The notes under the pieces are model-generated. The model saw nothing but the letters and a program-made list of their open reading frames with translations. It was not told the DNA's origin and searched no databases. A program made the position numbers and the translations under genes. From assembly GCA_041725935.1 (NCBI GenBank), contig JBGRQD010000009.1, positions 1 through 64,000 on the forward strand: DNA of 64,000 bases, written 5' to 3'. Shown one piece after another: positions 1-6,871 of this stretch (its first letter is position 1; each line of letters starts with the position of its first letter). The DNA is from Marivita sp041725935. Lineage in GTDB: Bacteria; Pseudomonadota; Alphaproteobacteria; Rhodobacterales; Rhodobacteraceae.

Positions 1-76
1 AGGTCTCGCTCGACTTGCATGTGTTAGGCCTGCCGCCAGCGTTCGTTCTGAGCCAGGATCAAACTCTCAAGTTGAA
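1..76 (-). rRNA. 16S ribosomal RNA, 5' end (partial)
   Basis: Read on the minus strand, bases 74 down to 1 give the conserved start of bacterial 16S rRNA, including the universal 27F primer region (complement at about 49-68) and the following conserved helix sequence. The mature 5' end should lie near 74-76. The rest of the rRNA operon continues leftward outside the window. The form of the 5' end, with CAACTTGAGAG just before the conserved region, is typical of Alphaproteobacteria. Confidence 0.97.
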
Positions 77-534
77 ACGTACCATAAGCACGTTCTTGAC
101 GTTCGAACCTCTGCACATCCACCAAATGACATTACTGACATCATTCGGCGTTTTTCTCCGTTTGTATGTGCTTCAGTCTCATAAGAAACCGAAAACACCG
201 TACAAACAGTGAAGCTGACACTCTATGATCGCACTACCGCTTCGCTACTTGAGTGCAGGATCATCGACCCCAAACCCAAAACGAAGTGCAGCGCTAAGAG
301 CGCGACATACAGACGTCCGTTCGCCGAAACAAACCAAACCGCCCGCATATCTCTTCAGATATTAGCAATGTCAAAGAGCAACCCAGAAGACAAACAACCA
401 GACCAGTGCGCCCTAAACTGCCGGCGCGCCCGCCCTGATATACCCCTGAATTATCCGCCTCGTCTGCGCCAGTCTCTCAACCAACTGCCCCGTCTGGCGT
501 CCCAACCGCGCCTCAGCGCCGCCGGTGAAGGGGC
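77..534 (-). other. rRNA operon leader (transcribed spacer upstream of 16S)
   Basis: This stretch lies between the putative rrn promoter (535-562) and the 16S start. It holds no believable protein gene: the open frame at 209-652 on the plus strand has no ribosome binding site, no recognisable domain and runs across the promoter. It contains the boxA antitermination element at 369-380 and, next to it on the upstream side of 16S, a short inverted repeat (ATATCT...AGATAT near 345-361). It is read as the non-coding precursor leader. Confidence 0.75.
369..380 (-). promoter_or_regulatory. rrn boxA antitermination element
   Basis: The minus strand reads TGCTCTTTGACA, one base different from the E. 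coli rrn boxA TGCTCTTTAACA. It lies in the leader about 290 bases before the 16S start, where NusB/NusE (S10) are known to bind the nascent RNA and start rRNA antitermination. Position and near-identity make the call strong. Confidence 0.8.
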
Positions 535-593
535 TTCTAAGGTTAGTCCGCAAAGTCCGCAAGCACTTTTTTTCATCCCCGGACGATTTTTTT
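535..593 (-). promoter_or_regulatory. putative rRNA operon promoter with upstream A-tracts
   Basis: On the minus strand a -35-like TTGCGG (557-562) and a -10-like TTAGAA (535-540) are 16 bases apart. Directly upstream are two runs of seven A residues on the transcribed-sense strand (T runs at 567-573 and 587-593), 20 bases apart, about two helical turns. That arrangement resembles an UP element bound by the alpha-subunit C-terminal domain. The hexamers are inferred by eye. Confidence 0.55.
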
Positions 594-616
594 GGAGAGG
601 TCTATTCAGACCGGTT

Positions 617-1069
617 TCAGGACAGGTCAGTGGCGTCTTCAGAGGCATCTGACCGGTTCAATGCCTTGTTTGCGAGCGACAGGAACACCTTGCGTTCGTC
701 CTGCGTGAGCCCTGCGAGGATGTCGTCCTGCAAATTGTCGACCACCGGTAGAATCATCGTGTAGGCATGTTCGCCCGCGTCGGTCAGCGTGATCACCCGC
801 GCACGGCGATCACGGTTGCTGACCACGCGTTCTACATATCCTTTCTGCATCAGGCGTTCGATGACGCCGCCGATCGTGGCGCGGTCATAGGCGATCGTTG
901 CGGCGATGCTGGCCTGATCCTGACCCGGATGCGCCCGGATCGCATCGAGCGCCGCGAATTGCACCGGGGTGAGATCAACGCCCGCCTCCTGCATGCGCGC
1001 CATAAAGATGTGTGTCGACTTCTGGTTGAGCCTCCGGATCACGTGTCCGGGCATAGTGAGGATGTTCAC
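617..1069 (-). CDS. MarR-family transcriptional regulator (MobR-like)
   Basis: A 150-residue MarR-type repressor, normal for the family. The winged helix-turn-helix spans about residues 33-97: recognition helix near 60-75 and a wing with the basic NRDRRAR stretch at 85-91, followed by the usual ITLTDAGE. Long N- and C-terminal helices would form the dimer interface. It is divergent from a 3-hydroxybenzoate-hydroxylase-like gene, with a palindrome in between. In Comamonas testosteroni the MarR protein MobR controls mobA and responds to 3-hydroxybenzoate, so the same role is inferred here. The start is GTG at 1069; an ATG five codons in is possible. The rRNA operon promoter lies just beyond its 3' end, in the same orientation. 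Confidence 0.88.
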   Translation of the reverse strand: MNILTMPGHVIRRLNQKSTHIFMARMQEAGVDLTPVQFAALDAIRAHPGQDQASIAATIAYDRATIGGVIERLMQKGYVERVVSNRDRRARVITLTDAGEHAYTMILPVVDNLQDDILAGLTQDERKVFLSLANKALNRSDASEDATDLS

Positions 1070-1166
1070 CTGTCCGCCCTGCCCTTCTGTGGTGCCTTCG
1101 CAGTTTCAGGCCTCTGATGCGGATGCGCAAGAACAAATATGTGTACTTACTTATTTGGACGTGCAA

Positions 1167-1186
1167 TTGATATGTATAGTTATCAA
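1167..1186. promoter_or_regulatory. palindromic operator between marR and mobA-like gene
   Basis: TTGATA and TATCAA form a perfect 6-base inverted repeat separated by 8 bases, in the most AT-rich part of the 147-base divergent intergenic region. MarR dimers usually bind imperfect palindromes of about 16-20 bp in just this position. It lies 31 bases before the monooxygenase start, so occupancy could block its transcription. The assignment to this MarR protein is inference. Confidence 0.55.
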
Positions 1187-1216
1187 TATTCCTGAAACAT
1201 CGCCGGGGGGAAAGAG

Positions 1217-3148
1217 ATGCAGTATTATGTCGACGGATTCCGTCCCGGTGATCCGGATATCAAGCCTCAAGCCGGTGACAGAATCGCTGCCTCGGCGGGT
1301 GCCCTGCCGAAAACTGTCGATGTGCTGATCGCAGGCTGTGGTCCGGCAGGGCTTTGCCTTGCGGCGCAACTGGCGGGCTTTCCCGACATCTCGACCATGA
1401 TCGTGGAACCCAAGCGCGGCCCGATGGAAAAGGGGCAGGCGGATGGTGTGAGCGTGCGGTCCATGGAAATGTTCCAGGCCTTTGGCTTTGCCGAGACCGT
1501 CAAGCGCGAGGCCTACTGGGTGAACCAGACGGCGTTCTGGCGCCCTGCCCCGTCCAATCCCGACCATATCCACCGCATCGGGATCACGCAGGATGTGGCG
1601 GATGATCAATCCGAAATGCCGCATACCATCGTCAACCAGGCACGGATTCATCAGCTGTTTCTGGATGTGATGAAAAACGCGCCCACCCGGCTGGAGCCGC
1701 ATTACGGGATGCGAGTGCGGGACCTGCATGTCGATCCCACGACTTATGACCACCCTGTCGCCGTGACGCTGGAGCATGTGAATGCCGAGGGTGAGGTGGG
1801 TGACGCGGTGACGGTGCGCGCGAATTACGTCGTGGGGTGTGACGGGGCGCGCAGCACCGTGCGGCAGGCGATCGGTGGCACATTGGAGGGTGACGCAGCG
1901 CATCAGGCCTGGGGGGTGATGGATATCCTCGCCAATTCGGATTTCCCGGACCTGCGCCGCAAGTGCCTGATCCAGTCGGCGAAGGAGGGCAATATCCTGA
2001 TCATCCCGCGCGAGGGTGGCTATCTGTTCCGGATGTATGTGGAGCTGGACAAGCTCAACCCGGAGGAGCGCGTGTCGCATCGCAATCTGACCGCCGAGCA
2101 TATCACTGCCGCGGCGAACCGGATCATGCAGCCCTACAGTATCGACGTGAAGGAGGTGGTCTGGTGGTCGGTCTACGAGATCGGTCACAGGCTCTCGGAC
2201 AAGTTCGACGACGTGCCCGCTGCCGAAATCGCAACCCGCGCGCCCCGCGTTTTCACGGCAGGGGATGCCTGCCACACGCACAGCCCTAAGGCCGGTCAGG
2301 GGATGAACGTGTCGATGGGCGATACGTTCAACCTTGGCTGGAAGCTGGCGCATGTGCTGACCGGACTGTCGGACCCGAGCCTGCTGCATACCTATTCCGC
2401 CGAGCGGCATCTCGAGGCCAAGCGGCTGGTCGAGACGGATCATGCCTGGGCGCGGATCATGAGCGCCCCGCCGGGTCAGTCCGAGTTGGACAACAGCGCG
2501 ATGCCTCGGTTTCAGAAGCAGTTCATCGAGAACCTCGAATTCACCGGCGGGCTGGCTGTGCGCTACGAGCCATCGGTCCTGACATCGGGCGAGGTACGGC
2601 AGGAGCTGGCCGCCGGTCAGATCATCGGCAAACGGTTTCATTCGGCGCCCGTGATCCGGCTGGCCGATGCAAAACCGATGCAGTTGGGGCATGTGGCCGA
2701 GGCCGATGGCCGGTGGCGGATCTATGCATTTGCCGGGCGTGAGGACATTGGTGCGCCGGGGGGCGGCATGGATGCGTTGTGCGGATTTCTCGAGACCCAT
2801 GACCGCTCTCCAATCCGGCGGATCAGGCGCGGCGGGCAGGACATGGATGCACATATCGACCTGCGGGCGATCTTTCAGCAGGATTTCACATCCTTGCATT
2901 ATGAAAACATGCCGAGCCTCCTGCGCCCGGCGAAGGGGCGCTACGGCCTGCGGGATTTTGAAAAGGTGTTCTGTGTCGATCACAAGAGCGGTCGGGACAT
3001 CTTCGACATGCGCGGGATCAACCGGGAGGGCGGCTGCATGATCGTCGTGCGCCCGGATCAGTATGTCGCCCACATCCTGCCGTTGGAGGAGACCGGCGCG
3101 CTGGCCGAATTCTTTGGTGCTGTTTTCCGGCCTGCGCCCCCAGCGTAA
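1217..3148 (+). CDS. FAD-dependent aromatic monooxygenase, 3-hydroxybenzoate 4-monooxygenase-like
   Basis: A 643-residue class A flavoprotein hydroxylase, the size of MobA (about 640 residues). The N-terminal dinucleotide-binding motif GCGPAG is at residues 40-45, the NAD(P)H/FAD-linked CDGARS motif at 208-213, and the second FAD motif GDACHTHSP at 349-357. The last 150 residues or so match the thioredoxin-like C-terminal domain of the phenol hydroxylase subfamily. The opening MQYYVDGFRPGDP is also typical of MobA proteins. The likely reaction is NADPH- and O2-dependent hydroxylation of 3-hydroxybenzoate to protocatechuate; another meta-hydroxy aromatic cannot be excluded. A GGGGGAAAG ribosome binding site precedes the ATG. 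No ring-cleavage genes are adjacent. Confidence 0.85.
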   Translation: MQYYVDGFRPGDPDIKPQAGDRIAASAGALPKTVDVLIAGCGPAGLCLAAQLAGFPDISTMIVEPKRGPMEKGQADGVSVRSMEMFQAFGFAETVKREAYWVNQTAFWRPAPSNPDHIHRIGITQDVADDQSEMPHTIVNQARIHQLFLDVMKNAPTRLEPHYGMRVRDLHVDPTTYDHPVAVTLEHVNAEGEVGDAVTVRANYVVGCDGARSTVRQAIGGTLEGDAAHQAWGVMDILANSDFPDLRRKCLIQSAKEGNILIIPREGGYLFRMYVELDKLNPEERVSHRNLTAEHITAAANRIMQPYSIDVKEVVWWSVYEIGHRLSDKFDDVPAAEIATRAPRVFTAGDACHTHSPKAGQGMNVSMGDTFNLGWKLAHVLTGLSDPSLLHTYSAERHLEAKRLVETDHAWARIMSAPPGQSELDNSAMPRFQKQFIENLEFTGGLAVRYEPSVLTSGEVRQELAAGQIIGKRFHSAPVIRLADAKPMQLGHVAEADGRWRIYAFAGREDIGAPGGGMDALCGFLETHDRSPIRRIRRGGQDMDAHIDLRAIFQQDFTSLHYENMPSLLRPAKGRYGLRDFEKVFCVDHKSGRDIFDMRGINREGGCMIVVRPDQYVAHILPLEETGALAEFFGAVFRPAPPA

Positions 3149-3461
3149 TGTAATGCCGAGCGAAGATCGACAGAGTGGCCAGAGCACTGGCATCCGGACA
3201 GAACACCGGGACCGGCGATTTTGACGAGAACCAGCCGACCATAGCGTTTTTGAATCACGCTTTAGGCGGGGTTCCCTCCACTGGCCTACCGCGCAGAGGC
3301 GCCTCGGGCAATCAAGGCGCTGGGTCGGTTCGTCAACGACTGATCGCATCCGGTCCAGCGCAAAATCTTCGGATCGGGGGATCAAAAGGCGTCCAATTTG
3401 CGTTACACTCATCAAATCCCCAAAAATTTGACCGAAAAGGAGCATTCCCATCGACGCTCAA
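3149..3461. other. intergenic stretch with no recognised gene
   Basis: 313 bases between the monooxygenase and the small membrane protein. Several short open frames exist on both strands, but none has a ribosome binding site with a recognisable product. I see no hairpin with a T-run, no tRNA and no insertion-sequence ends. It could carry decayed coding sequence, since the next spacer downstream clearly does. Confidence 0.5.
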
Positions 3462-3704
3462 ATGATTGCCTTTCTGATCCTCCTGCCTTTCGCGATCGCC
3501 TTTGTCTCTGCGGGCATCCACGAATATCTGCGGTTCAAATCCGAGGGCCGTGCGACCTATGGGCTTGTCTATGACGAAGAGAGCGGGACAACCCATGTCA
3601 CCGGAATCGCCGAGGGGGATGAGGCCTATGACCCCGACGATTTCGACCCCGCAGAGTACAACGACCCCGAAAGCAAAACCGAAGAGATTGAGGACAAGAC
3701 CTAA
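3462..3704 (+). CDS. small single-pass membrane protein, function unknown
   Basis: An 80-residue protein. Residues 2-18 are a hydrophobic helix (MIAFLILLPFAIAFVSAG), followed by a short basic patch, then a strongly acidic C-terminal tail (DPDDFDPAEYNDPE and more). That composition is typical of the many small inner-membrane proteins in Rhodobacterales. I do not recognise a family. The best Shine-Dalgarno-like AAGGAG (3437-3442) is 19 bases before the ATG, which is too far, so the start is uncertain. It stands alone, followed by a gene remnant. Confidence 0.6.
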   Translation: MIAFLILLPFAIAFVSAGIHEYLRFKSEGRATYGLVYDEESGTTHVTGIAEGDEAYDPDDFDPAEYNDPESKTEEIEDKT

Positions 3705-3714
3705 TCTGAGCGAC

Positions 3715-4017
3715 AGGTCCTGCGCATCTCGGCCCCTTTACGATGTACGTACATTTTCGGTCTTCGACACCTTTCTGGGACACGCCGTGACAGGGCCTCT
3801 GGCTGAGCGCGGAGTGCAGCTGGAACAGGACAGCGTGAATGCCACCGACTGGAGCACTTGGCGGACGGCGCATCCCGAAACGACCGTGCTGGTCGAACAG
3901 CCGGCACTGGGTCGGGATTTCGACTTCGGCAATGACCGCAGTATCGCTGGCCGTAACCGTGTCCGAAGAATTGTAGCGGTTCCGTCATTTCGGGATCGTG
4001 CGTGGCATCTGCCCTGA
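3715..4017 (+). pseudogene. remnant of a DUF3179-family gene (C-terminal part)
   Basis: The plus frame ending at the TGA at 4015-4017 reads as coherent protein from about 3730. It begins LYDVRTFSVFDTFLGHAV, continues TGPLAERGVQLEQ, then TTVLVE after a WSTWRTAHPE segment. DUF3179 proteins characteristically have a D-x-x-T-x-S-x-W-x-x-x-x-G-x-A-x-x-GPLA stretch followed by a T-W-x-x-W-x-x-x-HP segment, so this is recognisably that family. The N-terminal two thirds of the family (usually over 300 residues) are missing: the region before it is occupied by another gene in a different frame. The end overlaps the upstream part of the next gene. Only a degenerate fragment remains. Confidence 0.5.
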
Positions 4018-4067
4018 AAACATGGCAGGACAGGCACTCCATCCAAGCAATCGACGGAGACGCTGTT

Positions 4068-5543
4068 TTGCAGTTCTGGATCACGATCGCCCTGATCCTC
4101 GTTTTGTCTGCCCTCGGCCTGACCTACGAAATTGCCGCCGGGCGCGTGCTCGCGCCGTTCTTCGGCACCTCGTTGCTGACATGGACAAGTGTGATCGCGA
4201 CCATTCTGGCGGGGTTTTCGCTGGGAAGCGCGCTTGGCGGGCTTGTGGCCGAGCAGGAGCGTAACCGGGCGGTCAGGTCGGTTCGAAACGCGCTCATCGC
4301 GACGGCGGTCATCATGGCGCTGTCACCCAGCGTGCTTGGCCTCATCTATGCCATGGGCGCGCGAGACACCGGCGGGATGCTTCTGGCGGTGTTCCTTGCC
4401 TTTTTCCCGGCATCTGTGCTGGTGACATTGCCCTCGCCCCTGCTGGCCAAGCTGGCCGTCGAAGCGCGACCGGGGCGGGAAGGGTCGTCGCTCGGGCTGG
4501 TTCTGGCCGCGGGTTCGTTCGGGGCAATCGTCGGTGCGATCCTTGCCGGGTTCGTCGCGCTTCCACTGTTCGGATCGGTTGCCACTTTCGCAGGATGCGG
4601 GATTGCCGCGCTTCTCTGTGTCCCGTTCATCAAGGGGCACCCTTTGAACGGTGATGGCACGGACGAGGCGGCCAATCCAAGACCGTTGCTCGGGGTTGCG
4701 GGGCTTGTTGTCCTGCTCAGCTTTGCCAGCGGGCCGGTATGCCGCTACGAATCCGGGCTGTCCTGCATCGACCTCGTGAACCAGGGCAGCACGGTCTTCC
4801 TTTATAGCGACCGAACGCAACAGGCGGCGGAACGGGCCATGCCGGACGATGAGACCGCCCGCACGTCGCGCAGCCTCGTGATGCCCTACACACAATGGAT
4901 TTGGGCGCGCATGGATCGCGATCTGGGACCTGACCCGGCGGTTCTGTTCATCGGCGGGGGTGGGTACACGCTCCCAACCAAGCTTTTGGAAACACGCCCT
5001 GCAGCGGAGGCCGTCGCGGTGGAGATCGATCCGCTGATCACGCAGGTGGTTCGCGAACACCTGCCGTGGGCCGGGGCGATGATCGAACGGGTGGGATATG
5101 ATGCTGGGTCCGGTCGCGGTAACACGGCTGGCCGCTTGGGCATCGTTCATGCGGATGGTCGGGTCTTTCTGAACGAGACCGAGCGCAGGTTCGACGCCGT
5201 GGTGATGGATGCCTTTTCCTCCGGATCCGTTCCCGCGCATCTTGCCACGATGGAGACCTACACGCGCCTCAAGGAAATCATCGATGGGCCGGTCTATGTG
5301 AATCTGATCGACGTGCCGGATGGGCGTCTGGCGCGCGGCATTCATGCGATCCTGAGCGACCTTTACCCCTATGTTGACGCAGTTCAGGGACCGGTCAGCA
5401 CGCGCGGCCGGGCGAATATTGTGCTGGCGGCGTCGGATGAGCCGTTCGCGCCGCTTTCCGACCTTCCGACCGGCTATGAGACCGTGAACATCAATGCGGG
5501 ACGCGCGTTTACCGATGATCGCGGGTGGGTTGGCCACCGCTAG
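4068..5543 (+). CDS. membrane-bound spermidine-synthase-like protein
   Basis: The N-terminal 220 residues or so are about six or seven membrane helices. They are followed by a Rossmann-fold, spermidine-synthase-like domain with the nucleotide-binding motif FIGGGGYTLP near residue 295, an acidic EIDPLI turn about 25 residues on, and the DAFSSGSVPAHL segment where aminopropyltransferases have their catalytic Asp. This fused architecture is widespread in bacteria and of unknown substrate; canonical SpeE activity should not be assumed. I chose the TTG at 4068 because GGAGA (4056-4060) is seven bases upstream and the first membrane helix then starts at once. An in-frame GTG at 4002 would add 22 polar residues and overlap the gene remnant. 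Confidence 0.75.
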   Translation: MQFWITIALILVLSALGLTYEIAAGRVLAPFFGTSLLTWTSVIATILAGFSLGSALGGLVAEQERNRAVRSVRNALIATAVIMALSPSVLGLIYAMGARDTGGMLLAVFLAFFPASVLVTLPSPLLAKLAVEARPGREGSSLGLVLAAGSFGAIVGAILAGFVALPLFGSVATFAGCGIAALLCVPFIKGHPLNGDGTDEAANPRPLLGVAGLVVLLSFASGPVCRYESGLSCIDLVNQGSTVFLYSDRTQQAAERAMPDDETARTSRSLVMPYTQWIWARMDRDLGPDPAVLFIGGGGYTLPTKLLETRPAAEAVAVEIDPLITQVVREHLPWAGAMIERVGYDAGSGRGNTAGRLGIVHADGRVFLNETERRFDAVVMDAFSSGSVPAHLATMETYTRLKEIIDGPVYVNLIDVPDGRLARGIHAILSDLYPYVDAVQGPVSTRGRANIVLAASDEPFAPLSDLPTGYETVNINAGRAFTDDRGWVGHR

Positions 5544-5785
5544 ACCCGTTCACAGACAGCCGCAGCCAAGGACGGCTAACATCCTTAACGCATGTGAAGC
5601 GCAGATAGATCCATCAAGTTATTCTGATGCCGCGGTGACCCCACAGGCACCGGCAATAAATCTTCATTTAAAACAAAGTGTTACACCGAGCAGGCTGCGT
5701 GGCTCTTGCGGCTTGGACTTTCCGATGACGTTGATCAGGCTGTCGATGGCCTACGTGCAACAGGACGCATTTCGAAAGGTGATCC

Positions 5786-6871
5786 TTGAGCACAGTTTTA
5801 AAATACGCCATCGCCATGTGTCTTGTAGCGGCCTGTGTCGCGGCAGGAGCATTTGGAACAGAAGCGCTGGTTTCCTGGAGCGACGACTCGTCCGAGCAGG
5901 AAAGAGGGCGTCAAGCAACCCGCGTAGGCATAGCAATGCCAGAAATGCGGACGATCGAAGACGATGTCTCGGCGGTCGGCACGCTGCGCCCAGTGCGCGC
6001 GGTGCAGATCGTGCCCGATGTCGCCGGACGTGTCACCGAGGTACCGGTGTCGTCCGGGCAACAGGTTTCCGAAGGCGATCTTTTGATCCAGCTTGACGAC
6101 CGCGCCGAAGGTGCCGCCGTGGCAGAGGCTGAAGCGACACTGAGCGAAGCCGAACAGGAGTATCGGCGGTTCGAACGTCTGGAAGAGACAAACGCCGCAG
6201 CAGAGGCTCGGCTCGAAGAAGCGCGGGCTGCATTTCTACGCGCCGAAGCGCGTTTGATGCGGGCGCAGTCGATGCTTGAGGATCGCGCGGTCACAGCGCC
6301 CTTTGGAGGCACTCTGGGTGTGATCGACACCGAACAGGGCACATTCCTGACAGGCAGCGAAATCGTGACACGGCTGTCTGATCTGTCTACGGTCGAAGTG
6401 TCTGTAACGCTGCCCGAGCGGTATTTCGAGCGCGTCACACCCGGTCAGACGCTCGAAATCAGCACACCCGCCTATCCAAACCGGACCTTCGACGCGCGCG
6501 TGACGCTGCGTGCGCCCGAGATTGATCTGGGCACCCGGAGCTTTGAAATCCGCGCCGAGGTCGACAATTCCGACGGCATGCTTGTTGGCGGCATGTTCGC
6601 CAATTCGCGCCTCGTGCTGGGATCATCCGAAGGCATGGCCATACCCGACGACGCGATCATCAGCGAAGGGCTGGCCACCTATGTCTACACCGTGACCGAT
6701 GGCACCGCATCGCGCACCGAAATTGAGGTCGGAGCATCGCTGGGTCCGCTGACCGAAGTGCGGGACGGTCTGGAGATGGACTCGCGCGTCGTGGTCGCGG
6801 GTTGGGATCAGCTGTCCGACGGCGCTCCGGTCGAGATTGACGAGGACGTTGCGCAGGAGGGTCTGCAATGA
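5786..6871 (+). CDS. RND efflux periplasmic adaptor (membrane fusion protein)
   Basis: A 361-residue HlyD/AcrA-type adaptor linking an inner-membrane RND pump to an outer-membrane channel. The N-terminal hydrophobic segment contains VAAC (residues 14-17), a plausible lipobox, so it may be lipid-anchored. The barrel-sandwich domain (GRVTEVPVSSGQQVSEGDLL, then VTAPFGGTLG) flanks an Ala/Glu-rich coiled-coil hairpin at about residues 105-165. Beta-barrel and membrane-proximal domains follow. The start is TTG with GAAAGG upstream. The stop overlaps the start of the pump gene, so the two are translationally coupled. No outer-membrane factor is in the window. Substrate unknown. Confidence 0.9.
   Translation: MSTVLKYAIAMCLVAACVAAGAFGTEALVSWSDDSSEQERGRQATRVGIAMPEMRTIEDDVSAVGTLRPVRAVQIVPDVAGRVTEVPVSSGQQVSEGDLLIQLDDRAEGAAVAEAEATLSEAEQEYRRFERLEETNAAAEARLEEARAAFLRAEARLMRAQSMLEDRAVTAPFGGTLGVIDTEQGTFLTGSEIVTRLSDLSTVEVSVTLPERYFERVTPGQTLEISTPAYPNRTFDARVTLRAPEIDLGTRSFEIRAEVDNSDGMLVGGMFANSRLVLGSSEGMAIPDDAIISEGLATYVYTVTDGTASRTEIEVGASLGPLTEVRDGLEMDSRVVVAGWDQLSDGAPVEIDEDVAQEGLQ

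Noticed and set aside
209..652. 147-codon plus-strand frame in the rRNA leader
   Set aside because: It crosses boxA and the putative rrn promoter, has no ribosome binding site and no recognisable sequence.
1151..3451. 766-codon open frame on the minus strand
   Set aside because: It is antisense to the FAD monooxygenase, whose protein motifs are clear. The antisense product has no family motif and a His/Arg/Pro-rich composition typical of shadow frames in GC-rich DNA.
3149..3461. insertion-sequence remnant next to the DUF3179 fragment
   Set aside because: No terminal inverted repeats, target-site duplication or transposase motif could be recognised in any frame.
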